Shown: positions 8,117 through 17,502, counted from the stretch's first letter. The stretch: DNA of 64,000 nt from Paenibacillus selenitireducens (GCF_002021565.1 NZ_MSZX01000015.1:27-64026), one strand, 5' to 3'. Numbers and translations: made by a program. The notes: generated by a model from the sequence alone, not told the origin.

Positions 8117-9916
8117 ATGTCGAAAATTTTAACCCGAGCAGAAGTGGATATGGAATCAACTTGGAATTTGAATGATATCTTTGAAACAAAAGAGGCATGG
8201 GAAGAAGAATTAAACGCTGTTCAGCAGGACATCTCCTCGGTTACAAAGTATGAAGGAAGACTCCGAGAAGGAGCAGATACGCTGCTGGCCTGTCTTCGTG
8301 CACAGGAAGAGCTTCAAGGCAGAATCAACCGTGTAGGAGCGTATGCTTATCTGCATCAATCCGGAGACAGCATCAATCCTGAAAATCAGATGAATGCTAC
8401 GAAAGCACGCGATCTTTCTTCATTCGTCAGTTCAGCTCTTTCCTTTATCAAATCTGAAATTATCGAGCTACCAGACGGAACGATTGACCACTACATAATA
8501 GAACAGCCTGAACTTCAGGTGTATGAACGCAGTCTCGGGTTGCTTCTACAGACCAAGCCGCACAGACTGACGGCAGAGACGGAGAAGGTTCTTGCTTCCT
8601 TTGGCGAAGTATTAGGGGCGCCTTACCGTATCTATGAGCGCAGCAAGTTGGCAGATATGACATTCCCATCTACAGAGAACGGCCGTGAGGAAGAGGTGCC
8701 GGTTTCGTTTGCATTGTATGAGAACAAGTACGTTGAATCTCCGGACACGGATCTACGTCGTAATTCTTTTAAAGTCTTTAGCGAGACACTATTCAAATAC
8801 CGCAACACGTTTGCTGAAGCCTATGGTACCGAAGTGAAACGCCAAGTGATTGAATCGCGTCTGCGTGGATACGATTCTGTTACAGACATGCTCTTGACGC
8901 CGCAGCAGGTCACAATGGAAATGTATAACAACATTCTGAATATTCTGCAGGAAGAACTTGCGCCTCATATGCGAAAATATGCCGCACTCAAGAAGCGCGT
9001 GCTGAATTTAGACGAGATGACGTTTGCGGATCTGAAAGCTCCGCTTGATCCTGATTTTAGTCCTGGTATTTCTTTTCAGGAAGCAGGAGATCTAATCAAG
9101 GAAGCCTTAAGCATCCTTGGTCCGGAATACGGGGAAATCGTATCGGATGCATTTAAAAATCGATGGGTGGATTACGCGGATAACGCAGGGAAGAGAACGG
9201 GTGCGTTCTGCATGTCGATTCCTGGAGTTCATTCCTATATTTTGATCAGCTGGGCGGATAATATGAGAGGAGCCTTTACGCTAGCCCATGAAGTGGGCCA
9301 TGCCGGTCATCTCATGCTGGCGAACAAATATCAGCGTATAACGAACTCGAGACCTTCGATGTATTTTATTGAAGCGCCTTCAACGATGAACGAACTCCTG
9401 CTGGCGGATCATTTGCTCGCACGTTCTAACGATCCGAGAATGCGCCGCTGGGTGATTTCTCAGTTGCTCGGTACCTATTTCCACAACTTTGTAACCCATT
9501 TACTCGAAGGTGAGCTTCAGCGCCGAGTCTACGAACTTGCCATGCAAAATGTACCGATTACTGCCGTGAAATTGTGTGAGTTGAAGGGGAATATCCTATC
9601 TTCGTTCTGGGGAGAGGATGTGGTTATCGATGAGCATGCCAAATTAACCTGGATGCGTCAACCGCATTACTATATGAGTTTATACCCTTATACTTATGCA
9701 GCTGGCCTTACCGCTTCGACTGCTGTAGCCAAGCTGATAAGAGAGGAAGGGCAGCCTGCTGTGGATCGCTGGCTCGAAGTATTGAAAGCTGGAGGATCGA
9801 TGAGCCCGCTCGAATTGATGAAATTGGCAGGCGTCGACATGTCGCAGCCTGATCCGATTCGCAGCGCTGCAGCCTACGTAGGTTCACTTATTGATGAACT
9901 GGAGAACTTGTATTAA
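8117..9916 (+). CDS. pepF: Oligoendopeptidase F (M3 family metallopeptidase)
   Basis: This 599-residue cytosolic zinc peptidase cleaves short peptides of roughly 7-17 residues. The catalytic zinc motif HEVGHAGH lies at about residue 391, with the third ligand Glu in the following helix region (FIEAPSTMNELLLADHLL). The length and the N-terminal helical domain match PepF, and the C-terminal LAGVDMSQPDPIRSA segment is characteristic. The ATG at 8117 follows GGGAGAGG. It is monocistronic, with a terminator shared with the convergent SulP gene. In Bacillus relatives PepF takes part in peptide turnover and can degrade the PhrA-type signalling peptide when overexpressed; nothing here shows such a link. 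Confidence 0.95.
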   Translation: MSKILTRAEVDMESTWNLNDIFETKEAWEEELNAVQQDISSVTKYEGRLREGADTLLACLRAQEELQGRINRVGAYAYLHQSGDSINPENQMNATKARDLSSFVSSALSFIKSEIIELPDGTIDHYIIEQPELQVYERSLGLLLQTKPHRLTAETEKVLASFGEVLGAPYRIYERSKLADMTFPSTENGREEEVPVSFALYENKYVESPDTDLRRNSFKVFSETLFKYRNTFAEAYGTEVKRQVIESRLRGYDSVTDMLLTPQQVTMEMYNNILNILQEELAPHMRKYAALKKRVLNLDEMTFADLKAPLDPDFSPGISFQEAGDLIKEALSILGPEYGEIVSDAFKNRWVDYADNAGKRTGAFCMSIPGVHSYILISWADNMRGAFTLAHEVGHAGHLMLANKYQRITNSRPSMYFIEAPSTMNELLLADHLLARSNDPRMRRWVISQLLGTYFHNFVTHLLEGELQRRVYELAMQNVPITAVKLCELKGNILSSFWGEDVVIDEHAKLTWMRQPHYYMSLYPYTYAAGLTASTAVAKLIREEGQPAVDRWLEVLKAGGSMSPLELMKLAGVDMSQPDPIRSAAAYVGSLIDELENLY

Positions 9917-9936
9917 TTTCATTTCATTCTATTTTC

Positions 9937-9966
9937 GAGAGTCCTTATTTTTAAGGACTCTTTTTG
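9937..9966. terminator. Bidirectional terminator between pepF and sulP
   Basis: The perfect stem AGAGTCCTT / AAGGACTCT around a five-base loop is followed by TTTTTG on the plus strand. It sits two bases beyond the convergent SulP stop and can serve both genes. Confidence 0.8.
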
Positions 9967-9967
9967 T

Positions 9968-11689
9968 TTAAATCTGTTGCCCGGTACGAGATATCGCGGT
10001 ACATTCACGAAAGGCAAAGTGTTTGCAGCCGTAACATTTGTGATAGTCTAATTTGCCTAATGCAAAGGTAATCGCTTCACCGGTATGGTCAAAAAAATGG
10101 TCTATCCCAATCATTTGGTCTAGTCCGGTGGTCTGCAAATACGCTCTTGGCTGAGATTGAATCCCCGAAATGAGCACGCTTCCGCCAGAATCTTTAAAAT
10201 GCTTCACGATGCTGGAAAGGTTGGCTTCGCCGGTAGAATCGATGAAAGGTACTTTCCCCATTCGTAGCAACAATACTTTTGGATGCAGCTTCATTGTGTC
10301 CATGATGGATTTTTCAAACATATTGGCCGCGCCAAAGAATAAAGGTCCTTCAATCGTATAGATGCTGATCTGGGGACAGTCATGCCCTTCATTGACCATG
10401 TATGACTTTACTTTCTCATTTTTCACCGACGGATCAGGTAAGACCTTAGTCACCATAAGCGTATCCCGCATTCGCTTCATAAAAACAATAACCGCAAGTA
10501 CCAACCCGACTTCGACGGCTGTAGTCAGATTGGTTAACACCGTAAGAAGAAATGTAATCACTAAGATCATGGAATCGCTCGATTTCGTTTTTAAAACGTG
10601 GGCAAACGCTTTCCGTTCACTCATATTCCATGCCACGACCATCAGGATCGGCGCCATACTGGATAAGGGAATTGTTGAAGCCAAAGGAGCCAGCAAGATC
10701 AAGACTAGCAAAACGACTAATCCATGAACCATCCCCGATATTGGCGAAGCAGCGCCATTTTTAATATTCGTAGCCGTGCGCGCAATCGCCCCAGTTGCAG
10801 GAATCCCCCCAAAAAGCGGGGCAACGACATTCGCAATCCCTTGCCCTATAAGCTCACGATTGCTATGATGTCTGCTTCCCGTCATGCCATCTGCCACAAC
10901 GGCAGACAGGAGTGATTCAATTCCGCCAAGCATCGCAATCACGAATGCAGCTGGGAGAATCTGAATGATGGTATCTATCGTAAAATGTGGCATGGAGAGG
11001 GTAGGCAGCGTATCTGGAATCGATCCATAGGTTGAACCGATGGTTGCTATTTTTCCTTTAAAAAATAGGGACGCAGCAACACTTGAAACAACAAGTCCGA
11101 CTAATGATGCCGGAATTTTCGGAACGACTTTTGGTAAAATGAGTATGACAGTAAGGCAGATGACAGCAGTCAGGGTACTATACAAATTCCATGTGGAAAG
11201 ATGCGCTCCGATTTCTTTCATATTGGACAAAAAGTATTCATGACTTTTCAAGTGTTGTAACCCTAGAAAATTCGCGATTTGACCAGAAAAAATGATGACA
11301 GCGATGCCTGACGTAAACCCGATCGTAACGGGACGGGGGATAAATTGAATCAACACGCCCAGCTTAAAAATGCCCATTAAAATAAGAATTATCCCCGCGA
11401 TCATACCAGCGAGGAGCAAATTTTCATATCCATATTGCAGTACAATTCCTAATAAGATCGGAACAAAAGCGCCAGTTGGACCCCCAATTTGAAATTTGGA
11501 TCCACCAAGCAATGAAATGAGGAACCCTGCCACGATGGTTGTATAAATTCCGAATTGAGGTTTTACCCCCGAAGCAATAGCGAAAGACATAGCAAGTGGA
11601 ATCGCTACGACACCAACAATCAGTCCTGCAACGAGATCCCGACGTAACGATTGGATGTTATATCCTTCAAATCTCCCCGACCATTTCAT
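9968..11689 (-). CDS. SulP-family anion transporter with STAS domain
   Basis: This 573-residue SulP/SLC26 permease has a membrane domain over residues 1-410 (DLVAGLIVGVVAIPLAMSFAIASG; IGGPTGAFVPILL) and a cytoplasmic STAS domain at about 440-550 (VLLLRMGKVPFIDSTGEANL). The family moves sulfate, bicarbonate or other small anions. The extreme C-terminus carries CYGCKHFAFREC, a cysteine cluster beyond the STAS fold that could bind metal or sense redox. The ArsR-type regulator lies 173 bp upstream in the same direction but is separated by a terminator, so the transporter probably has its own promoter. The substrate is not determined. Confidence 0.9.
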   Translation of the reverse strand: MKWSGRFEGYNIQSLRRDLVAGLIVGVVAIPLAMSFAIASGVKPQFGIYTTIVAGFLISLLGGSKFQIGGPTGAFVPILLGIVLQYGYENLLLAGMIAGIILILMGIFKLGVLIQFIPRPVTIGFTSGIAVIIFSGQIANFLGLQHLKSHEYFLSNMKEIGAHLSTWNLYSTLTAVICLTVILILPKVVPKIPASLVGLVVSSVAASLFFKGKIATIGSTYGSIPDTLPTLSMPHFTIDTIIQILPAAFVIAMLGGIESLLSAVVADGMTGSRHHSNRELIGQGIANVVAPLFGGIPATGAIARTATNIKNGAASPISGMVHGLVVLLVLILLAPLASTIPLSSMAPILMVVAWNMSERKAFAHVLKTKSSDSMILVITFLLTVLTNLTTAVEVGLVLAVIVFMKRMRDTLMVTKVLPDPSVKNEKVKSYMVNEGHDCPQISIYTIEGPLFFGAANMFEKSIMDTMKLHPKVLLLRMGKVPFIDSTGEANLSSIVKHFKDSGGSVLISGIQSQPRAYLQTTGLDQMIGIDHFFDHTGEAITFALGKLDYHKCYGCKHFAFRECTAISRTGQQI

Positions 11690-11808
11690 GACAACCCTTC
11701 TTTTTCTTCATATATTTGATTATTTGAATATATGGGAAATATACACCCAGTATTCTTACTTGTCAATGAACAATTCGCCTATGTTACTTTCAACATACCC
11801 TCATGAAT

Positions 11809-11852
11809 TAAAAACAAGAAACCTTTATTGGATGTAAAGATTCCTTGTTTTT
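11809..11852. terminator. Terminator between the ArsR-type gene and sulP
   Basis: AAAAACAAG and CTTGTTTTT flank an imperfect AAACC...TTTA stem. T-runs occur on both strands. On the minus strand it ends the ArsR-type transcript before the SulP gene. Confidence 0.7.
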
Positions 11853-11862
11853 GGGAGGCGGT

Positions 11863-12189
11863 TTATTCATTTCTTATGTTTTCCAATAATGAAATAGCAT
11901 CTACCAGATGATTATCAAAAATTTGTTTGGCCACCTCAAGAAGGTCTTTAATGAGGGGATCCCGAAGAGAATAAATAACCGAGGTTCCATCTTTTGTTCC
12001 ATTCACAACGTTTTTATTACGAAGCACAGCTAACTGCTGAGACACGGCAGAACCTTCGCTTCCTAAAATGGCCTGAAGTTCATTGACATTTTTATTCCCT
12101 TCGCATAGCACTTCAAGGATTCGAATACGCATGGGATGGGCCAACGCTTTAAAAAATTCTGCTTTAAACTGCTGTATTTCACGATTCAT
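11863..12189 (-). CDS. ArsR/SmtB-family transcriptional regulator
   Basis: This 108-residue winged-helix repressor has the ArsR core: FKALAHPMRIRILEVLCEG, a recognition helix in EGSAVSQQLAVLRNKNVV, then a beta wing (GTKDGTSVIYSLRD). The classical ELCVCDL metal box is absent. Only one cysteine (EVLC) is near the usual position, so simple arsenite/cadmium sensing is unlikely; thiol or another signal is possible. ATG 12189 follows AAGGAG at normal spacing, so the frame to 12243 is not used. Its position upstream of the SulP gene suggests it controls anion transport, but that is inference. Confidence 0.85.
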   Translation of the reverse strand: MNREIQQFKAEFFKALAHPMRIRILEVLCEGNKNVNELQAILGSEGSAVSQQLAVLRNKNVVNGTKDGTSVIYSLRDPLIKDLLEVAKQIFDNHLVDAISLLENIRNE

Positions 12190-12387
12190 GAATCTAATCT
12201 CCTTAATTTTTGAAGATTTGAATATACAAACATAATACCACATGCAAGATACTCGTTGTAATACAAATCATTTTATCCCGGCAGTTTTTGCTTTACAGAA
12301 ATTAATGATAAGCTAGAAGCTGGCATTGACAAGCAGTGGAGTTATCTTATCTAATGATATATGAACATATTAACTGGAGTGGTGAAA

Positions 12388-12840
12388 TTGAGGGAAAACA
12401 GGAAATCTTCTTGGCTCGGTTGTTTGGGCCTATTAGTCGTCATGACGATACTAGGAACAATGATAAGACTGGGTCAATGGCTCGCTAATGAAGGACGATC
12501 GGTTCTAATTATACTAATCGTCGCCATCGTAGCGATAGCCGCTTATTATGCGTATTCAAAGTATACAAAAAAACAGAAGGCGCAGCATCTGGCTGACCAA
12601 GAACAGCAGAATCATAATGAGAAATTGATCTTAAAACTCGCTGCTGAGAAGAAGGGATATATTACTGCGGCAGAGATAAGCTTGAACTCCAATTTAAGCC
12701 TTGATGATGCCAGTAAAATGTTAGACGACCTCAAGGCCAAAGGTGCTTGTATATTACGAGTTTCCGATAACGGTACATATGTATACCAGTTCGACATGTT
12801 AATAAGCCAAAATGACAAGCTTTATTCAGAGCGAATCTAG
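12388..12840 (+). CDS. Small membrane protein with winged-helix-like C-domain
   Basis: This protein of about 150 residues is of unknown function. Two adjacent hydrophobic segments (WLGCLGLLVVMTILGTMI and SVLIILIVAIVAIAAYYAY) form an N-terminal hairpin. A charged linker follows, then a soluble domain with the pattern of a small winged helix (GYITAAEISLNSNLSLDDASKMLDDLKAKGA...GTYVYQF). The best start is TTG 12388, eight bases after GGAG; ATG 12361 lacks a ribosome site. It could be a membrane-tethered DNA-binding or signalling protein. It is monocistronic with its own terminator. Confidence 0.65.
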   Translation: MRENRKSSWLGCLGLLVVMTILGTMIRLGQWLANEGRSVLIILIVAIVAIAAYYAYSKYTKKQKAQHLADQEQQNHNEKLILKLAAEKKGYITAAEISLNSNLSLDDASKMLDDLKAKGACILRVSDNGTYVYQFDMLISQNDKLYSERI

Positions 12841-12868
12841 TAGAGAGTTTTGAAAATCATATACTTTA

Positions 12869-12910
12869 GGCCTACACGAGCATAAATTTTGACTCCTGTA
12901 GGCTTTTTAG
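12869..12910 (+). terminator. Intrinsic terminator
   Basis: GCCTACA pairs with TGTAGGC across a long loop and is followed by TTTTTAG. Confidence 0.65.
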
Positions 12911-12926
12911 TTTTCAGTCCAATATG

Positions 12927-12986
12927 TTGACAGGACATGCGCTGGCAAAATATAGTAATTTTAAGTCAAATTTACACGAGTAAATT
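12927..12986 (+). promoter_or_regulatory. Promoter and palindromic operator of the PhyH-LacI pair
   Basis: TTGACA (12927-12932) and TATAGT (12951-12956) with 18 bases between them form a sigma-A promoter. Thirteen bases downstream the perfect palindrome AATTTAC-ACGA-GTAAATT (12969-12986) overlaps the expected early transcript, where a LacI-type repressor would block. It is a likely autoregulatory site for the LacI gene in this operon. Confidence 0.55.
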
Positions 12987-13032
12987 CATCTAAAATTCAT
13001 TTGAATTACATTTCAATCAGGAGGTATGCAAA

Positions 13033-13827
13033 TTGACAACGATGAAAACATTTCGTTCTGAATGGATCCAGAAGTTTAATGACGAAGGGTATCTATTGCT
13101 GAAGGGTGTATTGAGCGAAGACAAGGTAAGACGGTTAAATGCTGCTGTTGACGGAATATTGGATGAAGAGCCTGAATCACTTTCTTACAATGTTTATAAC
13201 AGTGTAGAACGTCATGAAGAAATTGCCTCTTTAATCGATGAACCATCGGTGCTACCGCTTATCGTTCAATTGCTGGGGTATAATATTCAATTGCATATCT
13301 CTCATCTGACAGTTCGGAAGCCTAATCCAGGGGATGTTCAGACGGCGACGAATAGTTTCATTAACTGGCATCAAGATGGACCGCATCCTCAGTTTCCAAG
13401 GATCGGAGGCCTTACAGCGACCTACTATATTAAAGTCTGCTATATCCTGAGCGATATGTCTGAACCGAACCGTGGCAATACGAAGATTATCCCGGGCTCG
13501 CATAATCGTATATACCGACCTGAATCGGACAATGTGAGAGAAACACTGTCGGATGAAATTCAGATTTGCGGTGATCCAGGCGATGTATTTATTTTTCCGC
13601 AGAATTTATGGCATTCGGGTGCACCGAATCATTCAACTGAAACCAGACGTCAGTTGTTTCTCGGATATAGCCCCATTTGGATGCGCCCCATTGATTATAA
13701 GGTTCCTTCGGAACGACTGCTGAAGGATGCGAGCCCCATTCGCAAGCAGCTGCTGGGTATGATTAGTGACAATCCTTTTAACTATTATGTACCTGACGAT
13801 TCTATGGTGCCATTGAAAGAATGGTAA
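13033..13827 (+). CDS. Phytanoyl-CoA dioxygenase (PhyH) family protein
   Basis: This 264-residue Fe(II)/2-oxoglutarate-type oxygenase has the jelly-roll iron ligands His and Asp in NWHQDGPH and a distal His in FPQNLWHSGAPN, followed by an Arg that would bind 2-oxoglutarate (TETRRQLFLGYSP). PhyH proteins hydroxylate varied small molecules, and the substrate here is unknown. The start is TTG 13033, placed eight bases after a strong AGGAGG; the next in-frame ATG (13042) is too far from it. The stop overlaps the start of the LacI gene by seven bases, so the two are translationally coupled and probably function together. Confidence 0.85.
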   Translation: MTTMKTFRSEWIQKFNDEGYLLLKGVLSEDKVRRLNAAVDGILDEEPESLSYNVYNSVERHEEIASLIDEPSVLPLIVQLLGYNIQLHISHLTVRKPNPGDVQTATNSFINWHQDGPHPQFPRIGGLTATYYIKVCYILSDMSEPNRGNTKIIPGSHNRIYRPESDNVRETLSDEIQICGDPGDVFIFPQNLWHSGAPNHSTETRRQLFLGYSPIWMRPIDYKVPSERLLKDASPIRKQLLGMISDNPFNYYVPDDSMVPLKEW

Positions 13828-14834
13828 CAAGACAAGAAGTAGCGGATCGTGCCGGTGTATCCGTAGCCGTTGTCTCGTATGTGCTAAATGGTCGTAAAAT
13901 CGTGAAGGAAGAAACGAAGCGCAGGGTACAAGAAGCCATTCGTGAGTTGGGTTATCGCCCAAACCAGACAGCACGCAGCCTAAAGACGAAAAAATCACAG
14001 CAAATTGCCGTGCTGATTCATTATATCGGCAATCCGTTCGAGGCAGGTTTGTTGCTTCACATCGAAGCGACTGCAAAGCAACACGGATATTTCGTATTCG
14101 TGCAGACGTACGATCCGAACCGAGAAGAAGAGCTGCGAGGATTGCTAATGGGCCGGGTAGACGGGGTTCTACTACTTGGCCCATGCTTTAGCCGAGAGAC
14201 ATTAGAGTATTTCAATTCGCTCGAGATACCTATTGTATCCGTTATGCAGCCTTCAACTTGGGGGGAAAGGAACAACGTTCCATATGTTGACATTGCATGG
14301 CTGCCTATGATGAGGAACCTTATCTCTCATTTACGACAGCAAGGACATGAACGAATCGCCTTTATGTCTGAGGGGGGACAGAACCTTCACTACGCCGTCC
14401 GATATCACGCTTTTTGCGAAGTGATGCGGCTTGAAGGTCTACATACAGATGCAGCTGTATCCAGATATCTTAATGGCTCAGGTCGATTCGAACAGGCGAA
14501 AATGGTGCTCGGTAGATTACTAGAAGGTGAAGAGGGAGTACTTACAGACTTCACGGCAATCGTGTGCGCCAACGATTTAATGGCTGCAGGATGTTTAGCT
14601 GCATGTCATGAACGAGGTATCCGGGTACCTCATGATATGGCCATTGCGGGCTGCGAGAATATCCTGATGTCATCGCAATTATCTCCACCGCTAACCGTTA
14701 TCGACTATCCCCGTCAGTTAGCAGGAGAAGCGGCAATGAATATGTTGCTTGACCGAATGAATGGCATCACAGCAGAGCCAATTCTTCTTTCCGGTAACCT
14801 TATCGTCAGAGGCTCAACCCGTTCGAATGAATGA
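13821..14834 (+). CDS. LacI-family transcriptional regulator
   Basis: This 337-residue LacI/GalR repressor has an N-terminal HTH (VTRQEVADRAGVSVAVVSYV), a hinge (RELGYRPNQTARSLKTKK) and a periplasmic-binding-protein-like effector domain. It is expressed with the PhyH gene through an ATGGTAA overlap and probably represses that operon through the palindrome at 12969. The strong hairpin after the stop separates it from the AraC sensor gene downstream, although the two are only about 80 bases apart. The effector, probably a sugar or a PhyH product, is not known. Confidence 0.9.
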   Translation: MVTRQEVADRAGVSVAVVSYVLNGRKIVKEETKRRVQEAIRELGYRPNQTARSLKTKKSQQIAVLIHYIGNPFEAGLLLHIEATAKQHGYFVFVQTYDPNREEELRGLLMGRVDGVLLLGPCFSRETLEYFNSLEIPIVSVMQPSTWGERNNVPYVDIAWLPMMRNLISHLRQQGHERIAFMSEGGQNLHYAVRYHAFCEVMRLEGLHTDAAVSRYLNGSGRFEQAKMVLGRLLEGEEGVLTDFTAIVCANDLMAAGCLAACHERGIRVPHDMAIAGCENILMSSQLSPPLTVIDYPRQLAGEAAMNMLLDRMNGITAEPILLSGNLIVRGSTRSNE

Positions 14835-14839
14835 AAGGG

Positions 14840-14887
14840 GAATACAAGCATATCATTTAAATAGATGATATGCTTGTATTCGCTTTT
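14840..14887 (+). terminator. Intrinsic terminator after the LacI gene
   Basis: A perfect 17-bp stem (GAATACAAGCATATCAT and its complement) surrounds an eight-base loop, followed by CGCTTTTAG. The T-run is short, so read-through into the AraC sensor gene is possible. Confidence 0.7.
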
Positions 14888-14912
14888 AGAGGTCTCATTC
14901 GGAGGTATTTCG

Positions 14913-17243
14913 ATGTTGAAGTTCAGCCTATCAACCAAAGTAATGTTGATCTATGGGACTGTATTCTTAGTGATCATCACGTTGACCTTCGGGTTATCTT
15001 ACACAGGAACGGTAGGTAAGCTAGGGAGTGATTTAAATGATACGAACCTAGCCTTATTGAAACAAGTGGATCAAAAAATTGAAGTGGCTTTTCGTCAGAC
15101 GGAGAAAGATCTGTTAACGCTAATGAATGAACTCGAGTTTGTTTATTTTATGTACGATAGTTATATGGATGATGGCCAAAGGTATAGCAATTTTTATGCA
15201 TTAAACACAAAGTTGAGAAATTTTATTAATACGAATCCCCAGTTTTCATCTATTTTTGTATATTCTGCTGAAAGCGGTCACCTGTTGACAGATAAAGCTT
15301 ATATGAAGGATGCACCTTTGGTTCATAACTGGTTGGGTGATTATTTGGATATGCCCGTTTATTTTAAGTGGTTAACCACGCATCAGATATCGGATGGCAA
15401 CTCGAACAAAGACGTCATTACCTTGGTGAGATCCTATCCGACGATCAGTAGTCCCGGGTATCGCAAGGGCATGGTAGCTGTCAACATCAATGAAAAGGTC
15501 ATCTACGATATGGTGAATGCTGTATACGAAGATCGTAAAATTGGCCATATGTTTATTATCGATAGCGATGGAAATATCGTAACCCACGATGATAAGACTC
15601 AAATCTACCGTAATATCAAAGAACTTCCTCATCTCAAAAGCGTACTCGTGAAGAAAGGAAGCGGCACCTTTACCGGTGAGCTGGGTGGTGTTCGTCAATC
15701 GATATTCTACCGTGACTCCAACTATACAGGGTGGAAACTGATCAGTATTGTGCCGGAGTCACAAATCTATGAGCCGCTCAGGGTGACGCGCAATCTGCTG
15801 ATAGCATTAGCTGTAAGTATGATTATTCTTGCATTGATCGTACTCTTCTACGTGAGTCGTTGGACCTTTAAACCACTTCATCAATTGATAGGTAAAATAT
15901 CAGGAACTTATCATTTCACCCCTACACAGGAACGTCCGGATGTTGGACTTACCTATCTAGAAAGCGTATTCGATCAGCTATTGCTGGATCGGGAACATCT
16001 TCAACAACATGTTAGGGACTCGAAGCCGGTACTGAAGTGGAGAATTATGATGGATATGCTTATCGGCTATCGAACGGATTATTTGGCGGTCCTTCACCAC
16101 TTGGAGTTTGTAGGCGTCCACCTATTTCCAGATCGATATCTTGTCTGTACGGCGGAGATCAGCAAAGAGGGGATGGACTTGAGAGCCCAGGATGAAACGC
16201 TGTACACGTATGTATTCTGTAATGTGGCAGAGGAATTGATCAATACAGAGAATGCAGGCATGGCGATTGATGTGGGTGGAGGGCGTGCAGCCGTCATCTT
16301 AAGTTTTGCTGAAGGGGACGCGGAGCAGAATCATATGCGTGCGCTTGCGATCATGGAGCTGATCCTTGATATGATGAAGAAGCAATTCGACCTGGTCGTG
16401 ACGGTTGGCGTTGGTCGTGGTTATCGCGAGATGAAGGATATTCCCAAGTCGTATGACGAATCACAAAAGGCACTTCATTACAAAATCGTATTCGGGGGGC
16501 ACGCTGTCATCTCGATTGAAGACCTGCAACCCCTGGATAGCCAAGATTATTATCGCCTCCTTCGTATGGCGGATCGAATTACGGATGCACTGAAACTTAC
16601 TGATTCGATCAAGTTAAAAGCATATGTACAAGAAACTTTTCACGAGGCAATGGATCGCAATTTATCCCCTAATCTGATACGTCAGCTTTCCTTTGATCTC
16701 ATCGTCAAGTCGGTACAGTCGGTTAGTTCCACCGGGATCGACCTGCATGAATCCATGAGCCAACTGGAGAGTATGTATGAGCTAATCAACCGCAGCGGGA
16801 ACTTGAAAGAGATGGAAATGTCCGTTTTCCAATTTCTTGAGGAGATGGCTTCCAAAATCAAAGCCAAGCGAACTCTAAGAGGCAGTAACGATACTATTGA
16901 ACGAATCCTCATCTATATAGGAGAGCATTTCCAAGAGAATGATCTATCTTTGGATAAGCTTGCACAAGAATTTCATTTGAGCCCGACCTATATTAGTAAA
17001 CAATTTAAGGAATACACGGAAAGCAATTTTATTGATTATCTCATTGGTATTCGAATGGATGCTTCCCAGAAACACTTAGCGTGTATGAATATGAAAGTGA
17101 ACGAAATTGCTGAAGCCGTTGGTTATCAGAATGCTCGCAGCTTCATACGGACCTTCAAGAAGTATACAGGCATGACCCCATTAGAGTATCGGACCCAGTT
17201 GCAGATGGAGATTACGAATGAATCGAACCTTGAATGCGATTGA
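14913..17243 (+). CDS. Membrane-anchored AraC-family regulator with Cache-type sensor (YesN-like)
   Basis: This 776-residue protein has an N-terminal transmembrane helix (VMLIYGTVFLVIITLTFGLSY) and an extracellular sensor of about 250 residues with the dCache pattern (GMVAVNINEKVIYDMVNAVYE; HMFIIDSDGNIVTHD). A second helix (LLIALAVSMIILALIVLFYVS), a cytoplasmic linker and a C-terminal AraC DNA-binding domain follow (LSLDKLAQEFHLSPTYISKQF; VNEIAEAVGYQNARSFIRTF). This one-component architecture is typical of Paenibacillus regulators next to lplABC-type sugar operons. It likely senses an oligosaccharide outside the cell and activates the ABC genes 260 bp downstream. ATG 14913 follows CGGAGGT. 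Confidence 0.9.
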   Translation: MLKFSLSTKVMLIYGTVFLVIITLTFGLSYTGTVGKLGSDLNDTNLALLKQVDQKIEVAFRQTEKDLLTLMNELEFVYFMYDSYMDDGQRYSNFYALNTKLRNFINTNPQFSSIFVYSAESGHLLTDKAYMKDAPLVHNWLGDYLDMPVYFKWLTTHQISDGNSNKDVITLVRSYPTISSPGYRKGMVAVNINEKVIYDMVNAVYEDRKIGHMFIIDSDGNIVTHDDKTQIYRNIKELPHLKSVLVKKGSGTFTGELGGVRQSIFYRDSNYTGWKLISIVPESQIYEPLRVTRNLLIALAVSMIILALIVLFYVSRWTFKPLHQLIGKISGTYHFTPTQERPDVGLTYLESVFDQLLLDREHLQQHVRDSKPVLKWRIMMDMLIGYRTDYLAVLHHLEFVGVHLFPDRYLVCTAEISKEGMDLRAQDETLYTYVFCNVAEELINTENAGMAIDVGGGRAAVILSFAEGDAEQNHMRALAIMELILDMMKKQFDLVVTVGVGRGYREMKDIPKSYDESQKALHYKIVFGGHAVISIEDLQPLDSQDYYRLLRMADRITDALKLTDSIKLKAYVQETFHEAMDRNLSPNLIRQLSFDLIVKSVQSVSSTGIDLHESMSQLESMYELINRSGNLKEMEMSVFQFLEEMASKIKAKRTLRGSNDTIERILIYIGEHFQENDLSLDKLAQEFHLSPTYISKQFKEYTESNFIDYLIGIRMDASQKHLACMNMKVNEIAEAVGYQNARSFIRTFKKYTGMTPLEYRTQLQMEITNESNLECD

Positions 17244-17252
17244 GCTTATAAG

Positions 17253-17309
17253 ACATGTACAGGACTTAATCCTTTTTCATGTGGAGGATTACCTTGTACA
17301 TGTTTTTTG
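17253..17309 (+). terminator. Intrinsic terminator after the AraC sensor gene
   Basis: ACATGTACA and TTAATCCT pair with AGGATTA and TGTACATGT, followed by TTTTTTG. Confidence 0.75.
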
Positions 17310-17370
17310 TTTTGTAAGGGCTCCGCAACGAATAAACCGCGTCATTATAGGGATTTTCAGACCCTATCAC

Positions 17371-17423
17371 AAGAAGTGAACCCAGTATAAGAATGGTGAC
17401 TGTACATTTTGCAAGAATAGTGA
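17371..17423 (+). promoter_or_regulatory. Three direct repeats before the sugar ABC operon
   Basis: AAGAAGTGA (17371), AAGAATGGTGA (17389) and AAGAATAGTGA (17413) form three same-strand repeats whose GTGA cores are 20 and 24 bases apart. They end 80 bases before the first permease gene. This is a plausible binding region for the AraC-type regulator encoded just upstream. A clear -10 was not assigned. Confidence 0.45.
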
Positions 17424-17502
17424 TCGTGTTCAGAACGTGTCTATTTCCAATGATTCAATCTCACGGTACGATCGCTGTACCCACAAAGAAAGGATGAACC
17501 AA

